A stretch of DNA of 64,000 bases, taken from Actinopolymorpha pittospori (GTDB lineage: Bacteria; Actinomycetota; Actinomycetes; Propionibacteriales; Actinopolymorphaceae). The notes beneath the pieces are model-generated. The model saw nothing but the letters and a program-made list of their open reading frames with translations. It ran no database searches and was not told the origin of the DNA. The position numbers and the translations under genes are program-made. The stretch is from NCBI RefSeq assembly GCF_014873875.1, contig NZ_JADBEM010000001.1:9610001-9674000 (forward strand), written 5' to 3'. Every line of letters starts with the position of its first letter. Within the stretch, counting starts at the first letter, position 1. Shown piece after piece: positions 15,782 through 23,752 of the stretch.

Positions 15782-17317
15782 ATGGGGCGGATGAGGCGTC
15801 GAGCGGCCCTGGCTGCCGCACTTCTCGCACTTGTCGGAACGGCCGCGTGCGCCGGTGGCGGAGGTGACGGCGAGGGATCCGGTGACGGCGTCACGCGGTT
15901 CTCCTACCTGCGGCCGACCTGGGGTCCGGCGACCTACACCAAGGACGGGCCCTACGAGAAGGAGCTGGAGAAGCGCGGGAAGGTCCAGGTCGACGTCCAG
16001 ATCATCCCGGTCGTCGACTACGACACGAAGGTCAACACCATCCTCGCCTCGGCCGACATCCCCGACGTGATCTGGGGCTCGGGTCCGATGTCGCCGACGT
16101 GGAAGGAGGCCCAGGACGAGGGCGCCTTCCTGCCGATCGACGCCTACCTCGAGAAGTACCCGGCGATCCGCGAAGCGGTGCCGGCGAGCATCTGGAAGAT
16201 CCTGGCCGACGACAAGGGCGACACCTACTTCCTGCCCAACCTCATCTGGCCACAGGTTCCGTTCTTCCTCTTCTACCGCGAGGACCTTTTCGAGAAGGCC
16301 GGCCTGGCCGAGCCGAAGACCCTGGACGATCTCGTCTCGACTCTCCAGAAGTTGAAGACGGACTATCCCACGATGGTGCCGTTCACGATGGGTTACGAAT
16401 GGCACGCCAAGGATCTCGCCACGTCGTTCGGCACCAGCATGAACGGCTGGGAGCCCTCGGCGGACGACCCCGACCAGCTCGTGCCGTGGTTCACCAAGGA
16501 CAAGGAAGTCGACGTCTACTTCTGGTTGCAGGATCTCCACAAACGCGGGCTGCTCGACCCCGACTACGGCGTCAACAAGGAGCCGAACTTCTCGACCGAC
16601 AAGTTCAAGGCGGGCAAGGCCGTCATGGCGCTGGAGAACTGGGCCGCGTTCCCTGACATCGCCTCTGAGCTGCGAGCAGTCGACCCCGCCGGGAAGGTGG
16701 GAGTCGTCTCGCCGCTCGGGGACCTCGGCGGGACGCGGACCGTCTTCCCGGTCGACCGGGGCTTCTACGTCTCGGCCGAGATGGAGGATCCCGACGGCTT
16801 CTTCCGCTTCCTCAACTGGACCCTGACCGACGGCGCGGACTTCCGGCGGTGGGGCATCGAGGGCAAGACCTATCGCACGACGGGCGCTACGAAGACGCCG
16901 ATCCCGGACACGGAGCGTGAGAAGTCGTACCAGGGTCCGCAGGTCGAGCCGTTGAGCTTCCTCTCCCCGTTCAGCGAGAAGCTGGACTGGAACCAGATGC
17001 AGCTCGGCTTCCAGTCGGCGGGCGTCGGTGACCGGTTCGACTACATCCGGGGGAAGTTCGACGCCTACACCGCCAAGGACTACCCCGACTACCGGGACCC
17101 GACCGCCCGTTCGGCCACGGAGGACAAGAAGGGCACCCAACTCTTCGAGGACTACCTCCAACGGGTCACCGAGAGCACGATCATGAACCACGACGTCACC
17201 CGGGCCGACTGGCAACAGGCCGTGGCGAAGTGGCGGGCCGCGGGCGGTGACGACATCATCCGCGAGGTCAACGCCGCGCAGAAGGACAGGTCGAAGCCGA
17301 ACTACATTCCGCGATGA
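15782..17317 (+). CDS. Sugar ABC transporter substrate-binding lipoprotein (LplA/YtcQ type)
   Basis: A 511-residue binding lipoprotein. A short signal peptide ends at the cysteine of GTAAC (about residue 23), followed by a Gly-rich linker. The mature protein is long, as in the LplA/YtcQ group that works with LplB- and YtcP-type permeases and often takes up pectin or rhamnogalacturonan oligosaccharides (family knowledge). Supporting segments are TILASADIPDVIWGSGPM, FLPIDAYLEKYPAIREAV and FKAGKAVMALENWAAFPDI. The ATG follows GAGGAGAGG. The stop overlaps the next start as ATGA. Rhamnosidase and rhamnose genes elsewhere in the window fit a rhamnose-containing ligand (inference). Confidence 0.88.
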   Translation: MGRMRRRAALAAALLALVGTAACAGGGGDGEGSGDGVTRFSYLRPTWGPATYTKDGPYEKELEKRGKVQVDVQIIPVVDYDTKVNTILASADIPDVIWGSGPMSPTWKEAQDEGAFLPIDAYLEKYPAIREAVPASIWKILADDKGDTYFLPNLIWPQVPFFLFYREDLFEKAGLAEPKTLDDLVSTLQKLKTDYPTMVPFTMGYEWHAKDLATSFGTSMNGWEPSADDPDQLVPWFTKDKEVDVYFWLQDLHKRGLLDPDYGVNKEPNFSTDKFKAGKAVMALENWAAFPDIASELRAVDPAGKVGVVSPLGDLGGTRTVFPVDRGFYVSAEMEDPDGFFRFLNWTLTDGADFRRWGIEGKTYRTTGATKTPIPDTEREKSYQGPQVEPLSFLSPFSEKLDWNQMQLGFQSAGVGDRFDYIRGKFDAYTAKDYPDYRDPTARSATEDKKGTQLFEDYLQRVTESTIMNHDVTRADWQQAVAKWRAAGGDDIIREVNAAQKDRSKPNYIPR

Positions 17318-18282
17318 CGACGGTCCGGCGACCGGCTGGCGCCACGGTGGCGCCAGCGCGCCCAGCGGCTGGAGGACGCCTCCGGCGTACGGCCCACGAC
17401 GTCTGGCGCTACCGGTGGATCTACGCGCTCATCGCTCCGACCATCATCTATTTCGTGATCTTCGCCTACCTGCCGATGATCGGGTTGCAGATCGCGTTCA
17501 AGGACTACCGCGTCTTCCGCGGTATGTGGGAAGGCCCGTGGGTGGGGTTCGAGCACTTCCAGACGATGTTCGGCTCGGAAAAGTTTCCGCAGCTGATCCA
17601 GAACACGTTGCTGATCAGCTTCTACCGGATCATCTTCGGCTTTCCCGTGCCGATCATCTTCGCGTTGCTGCTCAACGAAGTACGCCGGATGTGGTTCAAG
17701 CGCAGCATCCAGACGGTGACGTACTTCCCGCACTTTCTTTCCTGGGTGGTCTTCGCCGGCATCGTGGTCAACATTCTCGGGCCGACCGGAATGGTCAACA
17801 CCCTCCTCGTCGGTGCGGGCGACGACCGGATCAACTTCCTCACCAATCCCGACACCTTCCGCTCGGTGGTGGTGATCACCGGTGTCATGAAGGAGTTCGG
17901 CTGGGGGGCGATCATCTATCTCGCCGCGTTGTCCGGTATCGACCAGCAACTCTACGAGGCGGCCCGGGTCGACGGTGCGGGCAAGCTCCGCCAGATCTGG
18001 CACGTCACCCTGCCCGGTCTGCGCCCGGTGATGGCGGTCCTGTTGGTGCTCTCCCTCGGCAGCATGCTCGACGCCGGCTTCGACCAGATCTTCCAGCTCC
18101 AAAACGGCGCCGTGCTCGAGGTCGGCGACATCATCGACACCTACGTCTACCGGGTCGGCCTGCTCGACGCGCAGTTCGAGCTCGCCACCGCCGTCGGCAT
18201 GTTCAAGGGCGTCGTGGGCCTGGTCATGATCGTCACCGCCAATTACGTCCTGCGCCGCATGGGTCAGCGGTCCATCTGGTGA
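17314..18282 (+). CDS. ABC transporter permease (LplB type)
   Basis: A 322-residue inner-membrane permease with six predicted helices. The LplB-like start of the first helix is clear (WIYALIAPTIIYFVIFAYLP, then MIGLQIAFKDY). The EAA loop reads YEAARVDGAGKLRQIWHVTLP. It is coupled to the binding-protein gene by a 4-nt overlap. About 40 residues precede the first helix. Confidence 0.9.
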   Translation: MTTVRRPAGATVAPARPAAGGRLRRTAHDVWRYRWIYALIAPTIIYFVIFAYLPMIGLQIAFKDYRVFRGMWEGPWVGFEHFQTMFGSEKFPQLIQNTLLISFYRIIFGFPVPIIFALLLNEVRRMWFKRSIQTVTYFPHFLSWVVFAGIVVNILGPTGMVNTLLVGAGDDRINFLTNPDTFRSVVVITGVMKEFGWGAIIYLAALSGIDQQLYEAARVDGAGKLRQIWHVTLPGLRPVMAVLLVLSLGSMLDAGFDQIFQLQNGAVLEVGDIIDTYVYRVGLLDAQFELATAVGMFKGVVGLVMIVTANYVLRRMGQRSIW

Positions 18283-18292
18283 GGAGGCCGTC

Positions 18293-19240
18293 GTGAGTAC
18301 GCCGTCGACGTCGGAAGCAGAACTCGTCCGGTCCGAGGAGGCCGTGCCCCGCCGGTCCCATCTCGACCGCAACCCGTGGTGGGGCGACCTGATCATCCAC
18401 GTGGTGCTGGTGGTTCTCGGTCTGGTGACCGTGCTGCCGATGGTCAACATCCTGGCTCGGTCGCTGAGCACCAGCGCCTCGATCGCCGGCAACCCGCTGA
18501 TGCTCTGGCCGACGTCGCTCACGATGGAGGCCTATCTCTACATCTTCGAGACGCCGGTGCTGATGCGGTCGTTCGGCATCACGGTCTTCGTCACCGTGGT
18601 GGGTACGGCGTTGAACCTCTTCTTCACCACCACCGCGGCGTACGGGCTGTCGAAGACCTACATTCCCGGCTACCGCTTCCTGATGTGGCTGGTGATCGTC
18701 CCGATGCTGTTCGGCGCCGGGCTGATCCCGACCTACCTGCTGCTCAAGGGCCTCGGGCTGATCAACAGCATCTGGGTGCTGATCATCGTCGGGCTCGTCT
18801 CGCCGTTCAACCTCATCCTGATGCGCAACTTCTTCTGGAGCCTGCCCGCCGAGATCGAGGAGTCGGCCCGGATCGACGGAGCGTCGGACCTGCAGGTCCT
18901 GTGGCACATCGTGCTCCCCCTGTCGAAGCCGGTGATCGCCACGATCGGGTTGTTCTACGCCGTCGCCCACTGGAACGACTTCTTCACCGGACTGTTCTTC
19001 CTCACCGACAGTTCGAAGTGGCCGCTGCAGGTGGTCATGCGGTCGATCATCATCGACCAGAGCATGCTGGGCATGGGCGGCGGCAACGCACCGAACCAGG
19101 ACCTGCAGAAGATCGTCGTCTCGGCCGACAACATTCGCGCGGCGACGATCATCTTCTCCATCGTGCCGGTGCTGCTGGCCTATCCGTTCCTCCAGCGCTA
19201 CTTCGTCAAGGGCATCATCCTCGGCGCGGTCAAGGGCTAG
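18293..19240 (+). CDS. ABC transporter permease (YtcP type)
   Basis: A 315-residue second permease. It has six predicted helices, a YtcP-like PMVNILARSLSTSASIAG segment and the EAA loop EESARIDGASDLQVLWHIVLP with one substitution typical of the group. The C-terminus ends in FVKGIILGAVKG. It starts with GTG ten bases after the previous gene and has GAGGAGG upstream. No ATPase follows, as with the other two importers of the window. Confidence 0.9.
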   Translation: MSTPSTSEAELVRSEEAVPRRSHLDRNPWWGDLIIHVVLVVLGLVTVLPMVNILARSLSTSASIAGNPLMLWPTSLTMEAYLYIFETPVLMRSFGITVFVTVVGTALNLFFTTTAAYGLSKTYIPGYRFLMWLVIVPMLFGAGLIPTYLLLKGLGLINSIWVLIIVGLVSPFNLILMRNFFWSLPAEIEESARIDGASDLQVLWHIVLPLSKPVIATIGLFYAVAHWNDFFTGLFFLTDSSKWPLQVVMRSIIIDQSMLGMGGGNAPNQDLQKIVVSADNIRAATIIFSIVPVLLAYPFLQRYFVKGIILGAVKG

Positions 19241-19316
19241 TCAGAGGCTGATCGCTCCCGGGCCCCCCGCATCACGGCTGGCTCGCGGGCCCACCATCGC
19301 GGCCCGAAACAGAAGA

Positions 19317-19347
19317 ACCCCTGCCACGAAAAGCTCGTGGCAGGGGT
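19317..19347. terminator. Bidirectional terminator hairpin
   Basis: A perfect 13-bp stem (19317-19329 with 19335-19347) and a 5-nt loop lie between convergent genes. The loop end, CACGA-AAAGC-TCGTG, closely resembles the terminator at 7806. Confidence 0.75.
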
Positions 19348-19366
19348 CCTTCGGACGACGAAAACG

Positions 19367-20467
19367 TCAGGCGACGTCGGGGGTCGCGCCCTCGGGCACG
19401 GCCTCCGGCCGCTCGACCGTGCTCTCCACCTCGACCGGCGCGCCACCCTTGGCGCCGGACTCGAGCAGCGACTCCATCACGTCGAGGACGTGGAAGGCGA
19501 GGTCGCCGTTGGCGCGGTGCGAGGTGCCGTTCTGGATCGCGCGAGCCATGTCGCCGAGGCCGAAGCCACGACCGGAGTCGGCGTAGCCGCCGGACACCGG
19601 AGCGACCGTCCACTCCTTGCTGCCCGCGCTGAGGACCGCGACCTCACCGGCGAAGGTGTTGGGGTCGGGCACCGACAGCGAACCCTCGCTGCCGTAGACC
19701 TCGATGCGCGGCAGCTTCGCTCCCCACACGTCGAAGCTCGTGACGACGGTGGTGAGGACGCCGGACTCGTGCTCGAGAACGCCGGTGATGTGGGTGTCGA
19801 CCTCGACCGTGAACGTCGTTCCCTGCTTGGGCCCACTGCCCACGGTCCGCTCCTGGCGGGCGCGGCCGACCCGACCGGTCACCCGTGCGACCGGGCCGAG
19901 CAGGTTGACCAGCGAGCTGAGGTAGTAGGGGCCCATGTCGAGCAGCGGGCCGCCACCTGGCTTGTAGTAGAACTCGGGGTCCGGGTGCCACGGCTCCGGG
20001 CCCGGGCTCACGAAGAACGCCGTCGCCGCGGTGGGTACGCCGATGTCGCCACGGTCGAGCAGGACCCGAGCGGTCTGCGTGCCGGTGCCGAGGACGGTGT
20101 CGGGCGCGCAGCCGATCCGCAGGCCCGCCTGCTTGGCCACCTCCAGCAGGGGGCGAGCCTCCTGCCGGGTCGCGGCGAGCGGCTTCTCGCCGTAGACGTG
20201 CTTGCCGGCGTTCAGCGCGGCCAGCGCGACCGAGGCGTGTGCCGCCGGGATGGTGAGGTTGAGCACGGCGTCAACGTCGTCGTCGGCGTACAGCTCGTCG
20301 GGCGTGAGCGCCCGAACGGAGTACTGGTCGGCAGCGGACTTCGCCCGCGCGACGTCGAGGTCCGCCGCGGCGACCACCTTGACGTTGGACAGCTTGGCCA
20401 TGTGCTCGAAGTAGGCCTTGCTGATCGTGCCGATACCGACGACGCCCACCTTCAGCGGCTCGCCCAT
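19367..20467 (-). CDS. Gfo/Idh/MocA-family oxidoreductase
   Basis: A 366-residue NAD(P)-dependent dehydrogenase of the sugar or inositol type. The Rossmann motif is VGVVGIGTISKAY (residues 7-19), the signature is YGEKPLAATRQEA, and the substrate domain carries GGGPLLDMGPYYLSSLVNLLGP. The gene starts inside the end of the ThuA gene (16-nt overlap), so the two are made together. ThuA-Gfo/Idh pairs are common in carbohydrate loci, but the substrate cannot be named. Confidence 0.88.
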   Translation of the reverse strand: MGEPLKVGVVGIGTISKAYFEHMAKLSNVKVVAAADLDVARAKSAADQYSVRALTPDELYADDDVDAVLNLTIPAAHASVALAALNAGKHVYGEKPLAATRQEARPLLEVAKQAGLRIGCAPDTVLGTGTQTARVLLDRGDIGVPTAATAFFVSPGPEPWHPDPEFYYKPGGGPLLDMGPYYLSSLVNLLGPVARVTGRVGRARQERTVGSGPKQGTTFTVEVDTHITGVLEHESGVLTTVVTSFDVWGAKLPRIEVYGSEGSLSVPDPNTFAGEVAVLSAGSKEWTVAPVSGGYADSGRGFGLGDMARAIQNGTSHRANGDLAFHVLDVMESLLESGAKGGAPVEVESTVERPEAVPEGATPDVA

Positions 20468-21132
20468 AGAAGTCCTCTCTCGATGACGGTGCGGACCTCG
20501 GGGGTGTCGAGGTCGTCAAGCTTGTGACCGACCGTACACACGAAGACCCGTCCGGATCCCCACGGCTTGGTCCAAACGGCCGGCATCGTGACGCCGTCGA
20601 TCCAGGGGTAGTCCGGGTGCGCGGCGAACGTCGTGGACGCGAGGACGTCGATGCTCGGGTCGGCGTGCACGTAGTACTGCTCGGTGTGGACGGCGAACCG
20701 CTCGATGCCCTGCACGATCGGGTGGTCGGCCCGGTCGGCCGCGACCTCGACCTCGTGGTCGACGAAGCCGCCCGGGTGGCAGATGAACTGCCCACCGACC
20801 ATGAAGTTGTACTCCAGGTCGGCGCGGAAGGCGTCGGCGATGCCGCCGTGCCAGCCGGCGAGGCCGGTGCCGGCGCGGACCGCCGCGTCGAGCCCCTTGC
20901 GTTGTTCGGGAGTGATCTCGCCCATGGTCCAGATCTGCAGGATCAGGTCGGTCGCGGCGAGCAGGTCGGCATCCAGGTAGGAGTCGAGCGTGTCGGACAC
21001 TTCGACGGTGAAGCCACTCTCCTGGAGGAACGGGATGAAGCGATCGGTCGACTCGACCGGGACGTGGCCGTCCCAGCCTCCCCGGACGACCAGTGCGCGG
21101 CGCGAGCCGGGCGTCTGTGTGGGTGTTGTCAC
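20452..21132 (-). CDS. ThuA-family protein
   Basis: A 226-residue ThuA protein with the glutamine-amidotransferase-like fold. The family was named from the trehalose-utilisation operon; its biochemical role is unsettled, though links to 3-keto-sugar chemistry have been proposed. Visible features are RALVVRGGWDGHVPVE near the start, GLAGWHGGIADAF, and the C-terminal KPWGSGRVFVCTVGHKLDDL. The start is GTG at 21132 or 21141; AGGAGG (21145-21150 region, minus strand) favours either over the ATG at 21171, which overlaps the promoter -10 region. It is the first gene of a two-gene operon with the Gfo/Idh oxidoreductase. Confidence 0.85.
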   Translation of the reverse strand: MTTPTQTPGSRRALVVRGGWDGHVPVESTDRFIPFLQESGFTVEVSDTLDSYLDADLLAATDLILQIWTMGEITPEQRKGLDAAVRAGTGLAGWHGGIADAFRADLEYNFMVGGQFICHPGGFVDHEVEVAADRADHPIVQGIERFAVHTEQYYVHADPSIDVLASTTFAAHPDYPWIDGVTMPAVWTKPWGSGRVFVCTVGHKLDDLDTPEVRTVIERGLLWASR

Positions 21133-21172
21133 GGGCGTCACGCCCCTCCTGTACGAGCCCAAGTCAGCCATG

Positions 21173-21201
21173 ACGGTAGGACCCTGTGTCACGCAGGGCA
21201 A
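21173..21201 (-). promoter_or_regulatory. thuA-gfo operon promoter
   Basis: On the minus strand TTGCCC (21201-21196) and TACCGT (21178-21173) are 17 nt apart. Transcription would start near 21166 and leave a leader of about 30 nt. The rest of the 383-bp gap (21133-21515) shows no gene. Confidence 0.55.
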
Positions 21202-21515
21202 CGGCAACCCCCACCGCGTTCAGCATGTGAGAAGCCGTGCGCCAGCGGTGTCCGGAGGTTGCCAACGGAGTGACCCAGCGTGGCGCGCGGACGGCGGGTG
21301 CGCCGGGCCCCGTCGGCGACCCGCGCGTCACGGGGGCGCGGCGTCTTGGTGGGCTGGCGCTGGAGGGTGGTTGGGGCATCAACGGGGTCAGGTACGGCAG
21401 GGTGATGGCGGCGCCTTCACGCGCCGAGGCCCGGCGCTGTCGCTGCCGGCGTTCTCCTCGTCACGACGCGCTCACGCTTCACCTCGCGACATCGGACAGG
21501 CTCTAGGCTGGCGGC

Positions 21516-22337
21516 GTGTCCGCAACGTCCATCGACCCGCTCCCCTCGCCACGCCCCTTCGAGCTGGTGTGCGAGGTCGAGCCGCCGACTCGTCCCGACC
21601 TCGGCCACATCCGTCGGCAGATCGAGGTGCTGGCACCGGTGGCCGACGCCTTCCTCGCGCCCGACAACCACCTCGGCCGCGCCACGATCTCCAGCGTGGC
21701 CGTCGCGCACGAGATCCAGCGCGCCGGAGCGCCGGGGATCGCCTGCCTGAACTCCCGCGACCGCAACCTGCTCGGCCTGCGGCGTGACCTGCTGACCGCG
21801 GCGGCGTACGGCGTGGAGCGGTTCGTGTTCGTCTACGGCGACAAGCCGACTTCGGGTAACCGCGCCAGCGACCTGACCGTCCGCGCCATGTTGGAGGAGG
21901 TCGGCGCCCTGGCCGAGGAGCCCGCGCTGCGCGGCGCCAACTTCCGCGCCGGGGTGGCCGCCGGGCCTGGCCGGTTGCCGGCCTGGAAGCGCGCGGCCGA
22001 CTTCGTGTTCGCCCAGGTGAACTTCTCCGTCGAGGACCTCCTGCGCTGGCGGGAGGCGCAGCGCCTGGACTGCCCGGTCTTCGCCGGTGTGATGGTGCTC
22101 GCGAGCGAGGGGATGGCCCGCCGGCTCGCCGCAGCGATCCCCGACATCGACATTCCGGAGGAGCTGATCCGGCGGGTCGGTCAGGACAAGCTGGCCGGCG
22201 TCGAGGCGGCCTGCGAACAGGTGGAGCGCATCCGGGAGAGTGGCGCGTTCGACGGGGTGCACCTCGTCACGGGCGTGCGCTTCCGACCGGTCGCCGAATG
22301 GTTCACCGAGCGCGGGCGCGGTCGAGGAGCACCGTGA
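21516..22337 (+). CDS. Methylenetetrahydrofolate reductase-like protein
   Basis: A 273-residue MetF-family TIM barrel. Family members use FAD to reduce methylenetetrahydrofolate or handle related C1 carriers. Supporting segments are FELVCEVEPPTRPDLGHI (start of the barrel), CLNSRDRNLLGL, RFVFVYGDKPT, NFRAGVAAGPGRLPAW and DGVHLVTGVRF. The usual E. coli residues are only partly conserved, so a paralogue acting in another C1 pathway is possible. TAGGCT ends seven bases before the GTG, suggesting leaderless transcription. Its 3' end overlaps the convergent nucleotidyltransferase gene by 35 bp. Confidence 0.75.
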   Translation: MSATSIDPLPSPRPFELVCEVEPPTRPDLGHIRRQIEVLAPVADAFLAPDNHLGRATISSVAVAHEIQRAGAPGIACLNSRDRNLLGLRRDLLTAAAYGVERFVFVYGDKPTSGNRASDLTVRAMLEEVGALAEEPALRGANFRAGVAAGPGRLPAWKRAADFVFAQVNFSVEDLLRWREAQRLDCPVFAGVMVLASEGMARRLAAAIPDIDIPEELIRRVGQDKLAGVEAACEQVERIRESGAFDGVHLVTGVRFRPVAEWFTERGRGRGAP

Positions 22338-23067
22338 GTCCGGCCCAGTCGGAGGCGTAGTCGGGCCAGACCTGCGCGGCGAGATCGTCGAAGAGACCGG
22401 CGGAGGCGTCGACCAGGTCGAGCACGCTGTCTCGACCCGAGTCCTCCTCGGGAATCAGGTCGAGCACGCGTTCGAGCACCTCGTTGCCCGGCCCACCGTG
22501 ACGGTGGTGAGTCGTACCCATCTCGTGGTCCCGCAGCAGCATCGCGAGCTCCAGGCACGCGCGGGGCAGCTGCAGCGCGAGGTGGCCGCCCATCAACAGG
22601 TCGTCCCGGGCGTCCTTGACGACCGCCAGCGCGGCGGTGAACCGGAAGTCGTAGATCTGCGCGGGAAGCTCGGGAAGCCGGAACGCCTCGGCCGTACCGG
22701 TGACGCGTCCGGTCGGGGAATCGGGGAGCACGACCTGGCGACGCACCGCAGGAAGCGCCTCGGACTCGGAGACCGCGAGGAGATCGACCCAGCGGCCGTC
22801 GCGGTAGACCACGCGAACCCCGGCGCCTCCGTCGCGCTCGGTCGCCTGGTAGGTCCAGGCGTGCCCGAGGAAGCCCAGCCAGTCGGGGCTCGCGACCTTG
22901 TGAACGTCCTCGACCGGCACGACCAGGGCGACGTCGAGGTCACTCCACTCGTCCAGGTCCCCGGTGGCCGCCGAGCCGTGCACCCACAGCTCGCTGACCG
23001 CCCGGTCGGAAGCGGCCGCCGCCGCGATCTCACACAGCGCGTCCGAATGCCAGGTGCGTTCGCCCAT
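22303..23067 (-). CDS. Nucleotidyltransferase-fold protein (aminoglycoside adenylyltransferase-like)
   Basis: A 254-residue protein with the polymerase-beta nucleotidyltransferase motif HGSAATGDLDEWSDLDVALVV (about residues 29-49), where the two acidic residues of DLD would bind metal. A C-terminal helical region follows (AQIYDFRFTAALAVVKDARDDLL, LELAMLLRDHEMG), as in streptomycin/aminoglycoside 6-adenylyltransferase-like proteins. The natural substrate may be something other than an antibiotic. The ATG at 23067 gives a compact protein; an upstream extension reads as non-coding. The 3' end overlaps the MetF-like gene. Confidence 0.75.
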   Translation of the reverse strand: MGERTWHSDALCEIAAAAASDRAVSELWVHGSAATGDLDEWSDLDVALVVPVEDVHKVASPDWLGFLGHAWTYQATERDGGAGVRVVYRDGRWVDLLAVSESEALPAVRRQVVLPDSPTGRVTGTAEAFRLPELPAQIYDFRFTAALAVVKDARDDLLMGGHLALQLPRACLELAMLLRDHEMGTTHHRHGGPGNEVLERVLDLIPEEDSGRDSVLDLVDASAGLFDDLAAQVWPDYASDWAGLTVLLDRARAR

Positions 23068-23303
23068 GGCGCGGCCTCCTCGATCGTCCTCGCCCACCCC
23101 GTCGCGCAGGGGTACCAGTTCGTCGCACTGGGGCACTCGACCGTCTCCGGCTGAGTGCCCCCTCGACGTCGAAGCGTGGTCCGGGCGTACAGACGTCTCG
23201 CGCGGCTGGGACGCATCCGGCGCGTGGATGGTTCCAGCTGCTGGGATGAGGGCGCGCCAAACTGACCGCGGATCGGGAAACCTTCCCAACCCTTGGAGCA
23301 AAT

Positions 23304-23329
23304 CACAGGTCGCTCTCAGGTTCACAGGC
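23304..23329. promoter_or_regulatory. Three CAGG direct repeats upstream of the orphan OmpR-type gene
   Basis: CACAGGT, CTCAGGT and CACAGGC begin at 23304, 23315 and 23323. The first two are 11 bp apart, the spacing used by PhoB/OmpR-family dimers. The site is about 50 bp before the start of a gene encoding only such a DNA-binding domain, so autoregulation is possible. The rest of 23068-23377 is empty. Confidence 0.4.
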
Positions 23330-23377
23330 GAAGCTCCGGGCGTATCCGCTTCATCGCCCGACCATGAGGGACCCGAG

Positions 23378-23692
23378 GTGTTGACCTATTCCGACCTGGA
23401 GCTCGACGAGAACGCGCACGAGGTTCGCCGGCGCGGCGAAGCTGTGCGGCTTTCCCCGACCGAGTTCAACCTGCTCCGTTACCTCCTGATCAATGCCGAA
23501 AAAGTAGTGAGCAAGTCACAGATCCTGGACCGAGTTTGGGACTACCAGTGCGGTGGTGACAGCCGCATCGTCGAGTCCTACATCAGCTACCTGCGCCGCA
23601 AGATCGACGTCCACGACCCGAAGCTCATCCACACCATCCGCGGTGTCGGCTACACGCTGCGGATCCCCCGCGGCGCGGCCGCCGCACGCTGA
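23378..23692 (+). CDS. Orphan OmpR/PhoB-type winged-helix DNA-binding protein
   Basis: A 104-residue protein consisting only of the OmpR-type C-terminal effector domain: LTYSDLELDENAHEVRRRGE, LSPTEFNLLRYLL, VVSKSQILDRVWDY, SRIVESYISYLRRKID and IHTIRGVGYTLR. The usual N-terminal receiver domain (about 120 residues) is absent. The DNA before it does not encode one, so it is either a natural single-domain regulator or the remnant of a response regulator. GTG is preceded by GAGGG with seven bases of spacing. No kinase gene is nearby. Confidence 0.75.
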   Translation: MLTYSDLELDENAHEVRRRGEAVRLSPTEFNLLRYLLINAEKVVSKSQILDRVWDYQCGGDSRIVESYISYLRRKIDVHDPKLIHTIRGVGYTLRIPRGAAAAR

Positions 23693-23752
23693 CGGCACGT
23701 GCTGGTGCGGCCCTTCCACCCGCACACACCGCGCTGATCGTCACCGGCCTGA

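Noticed and set aside
21133-21207. ATG codons at 21171 and 21207 as ThuA starts
   Set aside because: Both overlap or precede the promoter -10 box (21173-21178) and lack ribosome sites; GTG at 21132 or 21141 follows an AGGAGG and fits the family N-terminus.
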